A DNA stretch of 7,032 nt. Origin: Fidelibacterota bacterium (GTDB lineage: Bacteria; Marinisomatota; Marinisomatia; Marinisomatales; UBA8229). The position numbers and the translations under genes are program-made. The notes under the pieces are model-generated. The model saw only the letters and a program-made list of their open reading frames with translations. It made no database searches and had not been told where the DNA came from. Where the stretch lies: contig NYYF01000032.1 of the NCBI GenBank assembly GCA_002686675.1, forward strand, positions 1-7,032, in the 5' to 3' direction. Below are positions 6,595 through 7,032 of this stretch, piece after piece. Positions within the stretch are counted from its first letter, which is position 1. The number at the start of each line of letters is the position of its first letter.

Positions 6595-6600
6595 AAAAGG
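6595..6600 (+). promoter_or_regulatory. Ribosome binding site supporting a TTG start
   Basis: AAAAGG ends 7 bases before TTG 6608, good spacing for a Shine-Dalgarno site, and no in-frame ATG is available until 6647. An in-frame TAA (6605-6607) touches the TTG, so this is the most upstream possible start of the DCC-LMF gene. Confidence 0.5.
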
Positions 6601-6607
6601 TAAATAA

Positions 6608-7032
6608 TTGAAGAAAGCAGTTACAAACTCTATTTCCGAACCTGTCATGATTTATGATGGTGACTGCCGGTTTTGTACATTATGGATTCAGCGGTGGAAA
6701 TCACTTACGCTGGACAAAGTTAAATATATACCGTACAAAAATGCCGGAAGTGAATTTCATCCGCTCACTTCGGAAGATTTCGAAAAATCCGTTCATTATA
6801 TTACTACAAAAAAAGAAGTATTTTCTGGAGCAGGTGCCGTATTTAAGTCATTAGCTGATGCATCGGTTTACCAATTTCTTTTCTGGCTGTATAACCGGAC
6901 GTCCATTTTTAAAAACTGTACAGAAATTGGATACAGATTTATCGCAAACAACCGCCGTATTTCTTCTTTTATGACTTACATCTTTTGGGGTAAATCTTTG
7001 GAAAAACCTACCTACCATTTATCCAGGTGGAT
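6608..7032 (+). CDS. DCC thiol-disulfide oxidoreductase domain, likely fused to lipase maturation factor; 5' part only
   Basis: The first 141 codons are visible and the gene runs off the window. Residues 11-120 form a DCC (DUF393) domain: EPVMIYDGDCRFCTLW carries the DGDCxxC redox motif with Cys20 and Cys23, followed by KVKYIPYKN, then GAGAVFKSLA near 69-78 and FLFWLYNRT near 87-95. The end, FMTYIFWGKSLEKPTYHLSRW, matches how DCC domains lead into the membrane-bound lipase maturation factor (LMF1-like) domain, which helps fold secreted lipases. The C-terminal domain itself is outside the window, so the fusion is inferred from this junction. TTG 6608 is favoured because of the AAAAGG site 7 bases upstream and because it keeps the residues of the first beta strand before the DGDC motif; ATG 6647 would cut them off. 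It diverges from the acylase gene; both products could act on lipids or acyl compounds outside the cytoplasm. Confidence 0.8.
   Translation, partial: MKKAVTNSISEPVMIYDGDCRFCTLWIQRWKSLTLDKVKYIPYKNAGSEFHPLTSEDFEKSVHYITTKKEVFSGAGAVFKSLADASVYQFLFWLYNRTSIFKNCTEIGYRFIANNRRISSFMTYIFWGKSLEKPTYHLSRW

Noticed and set aside
6654..6854. Plus-strand open frame of 66 codons
   Set aside because: It is a shifted frame of the DCC domain; the correct frame carries the DGDCxxC motif and remains open to the window end.

Overview
The window looks like a moderately AT-rich chromosomal segment from a Gram-negative bacterium. Two features suggest an outer membrane: a probable secreted protein with beta-rich, aromatic-rich sequence ending in Phe, and an exported Ntn-hydrolase with a lipobox-like cysteine. 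Several starts lack a clear Shine-Dalgarno site and some appear to be GTG or TTG. The gene mix (sterol desaturase family, DUF4442, AHL/penicillin-type acylase, DCC-lipase maturation factor) would fit a Bacteroidota/Marinimicrobia-like or Leptospira-like lineage. That placement is a guess; nothing here fixes the taxon.

Layout. On the plus strand: the 3' end of a sterol desaturase/fatty acid hydroxylase gene (1-408); a secreted, probably outer-membrane protein of unknown family carrying a run of nine G inside the gene (451-1491); a decayed fragment of a DUF4442 gene (1551-1679); a SAM-dependent methyltransferase with an N-terminal Trm112-like zinc knuckle (1695-2582); a doubtful 32-codon ORF (2672-2770); an intact DUF4442 hotdog-fold gene (2775-3260); a 248-base spacer holding a protein-like but startless open frame (3308-3493); and a complete formamidopyrimidine-DNA glycosylase (3509-4333). 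Convergent to these, on the minus strand, is a large penicillin-acylase family hydrolase (4372-6519). Diverging from it on the plus strand is the 5' part of a DCC-lipase maturation factor fusion (6608 to the window edge).

The genes do not form an obvious single pathway. Several concern lipids or acyl groups (desaturase/hydroxylase, DUF4442 thioesterase-like fold, N-acyl amide hydrolase, lipase maturation factor), but that link is only inferred from families. Fpg is a housekeeping base-excision repair gene. No tRNA, rRNA, CRISPR, insertion sequence or phage gene was seen. The most unusual structure is the partial duplication of the DUF4442 gene start on both sides of the methyltransferase, with a 33-base repeat conserved at 32 positions. 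Next is the poly-G tract, which could switch the outer-membrane candidate on and off. I did not find convincing evidence of a wholly new multi-gene system.
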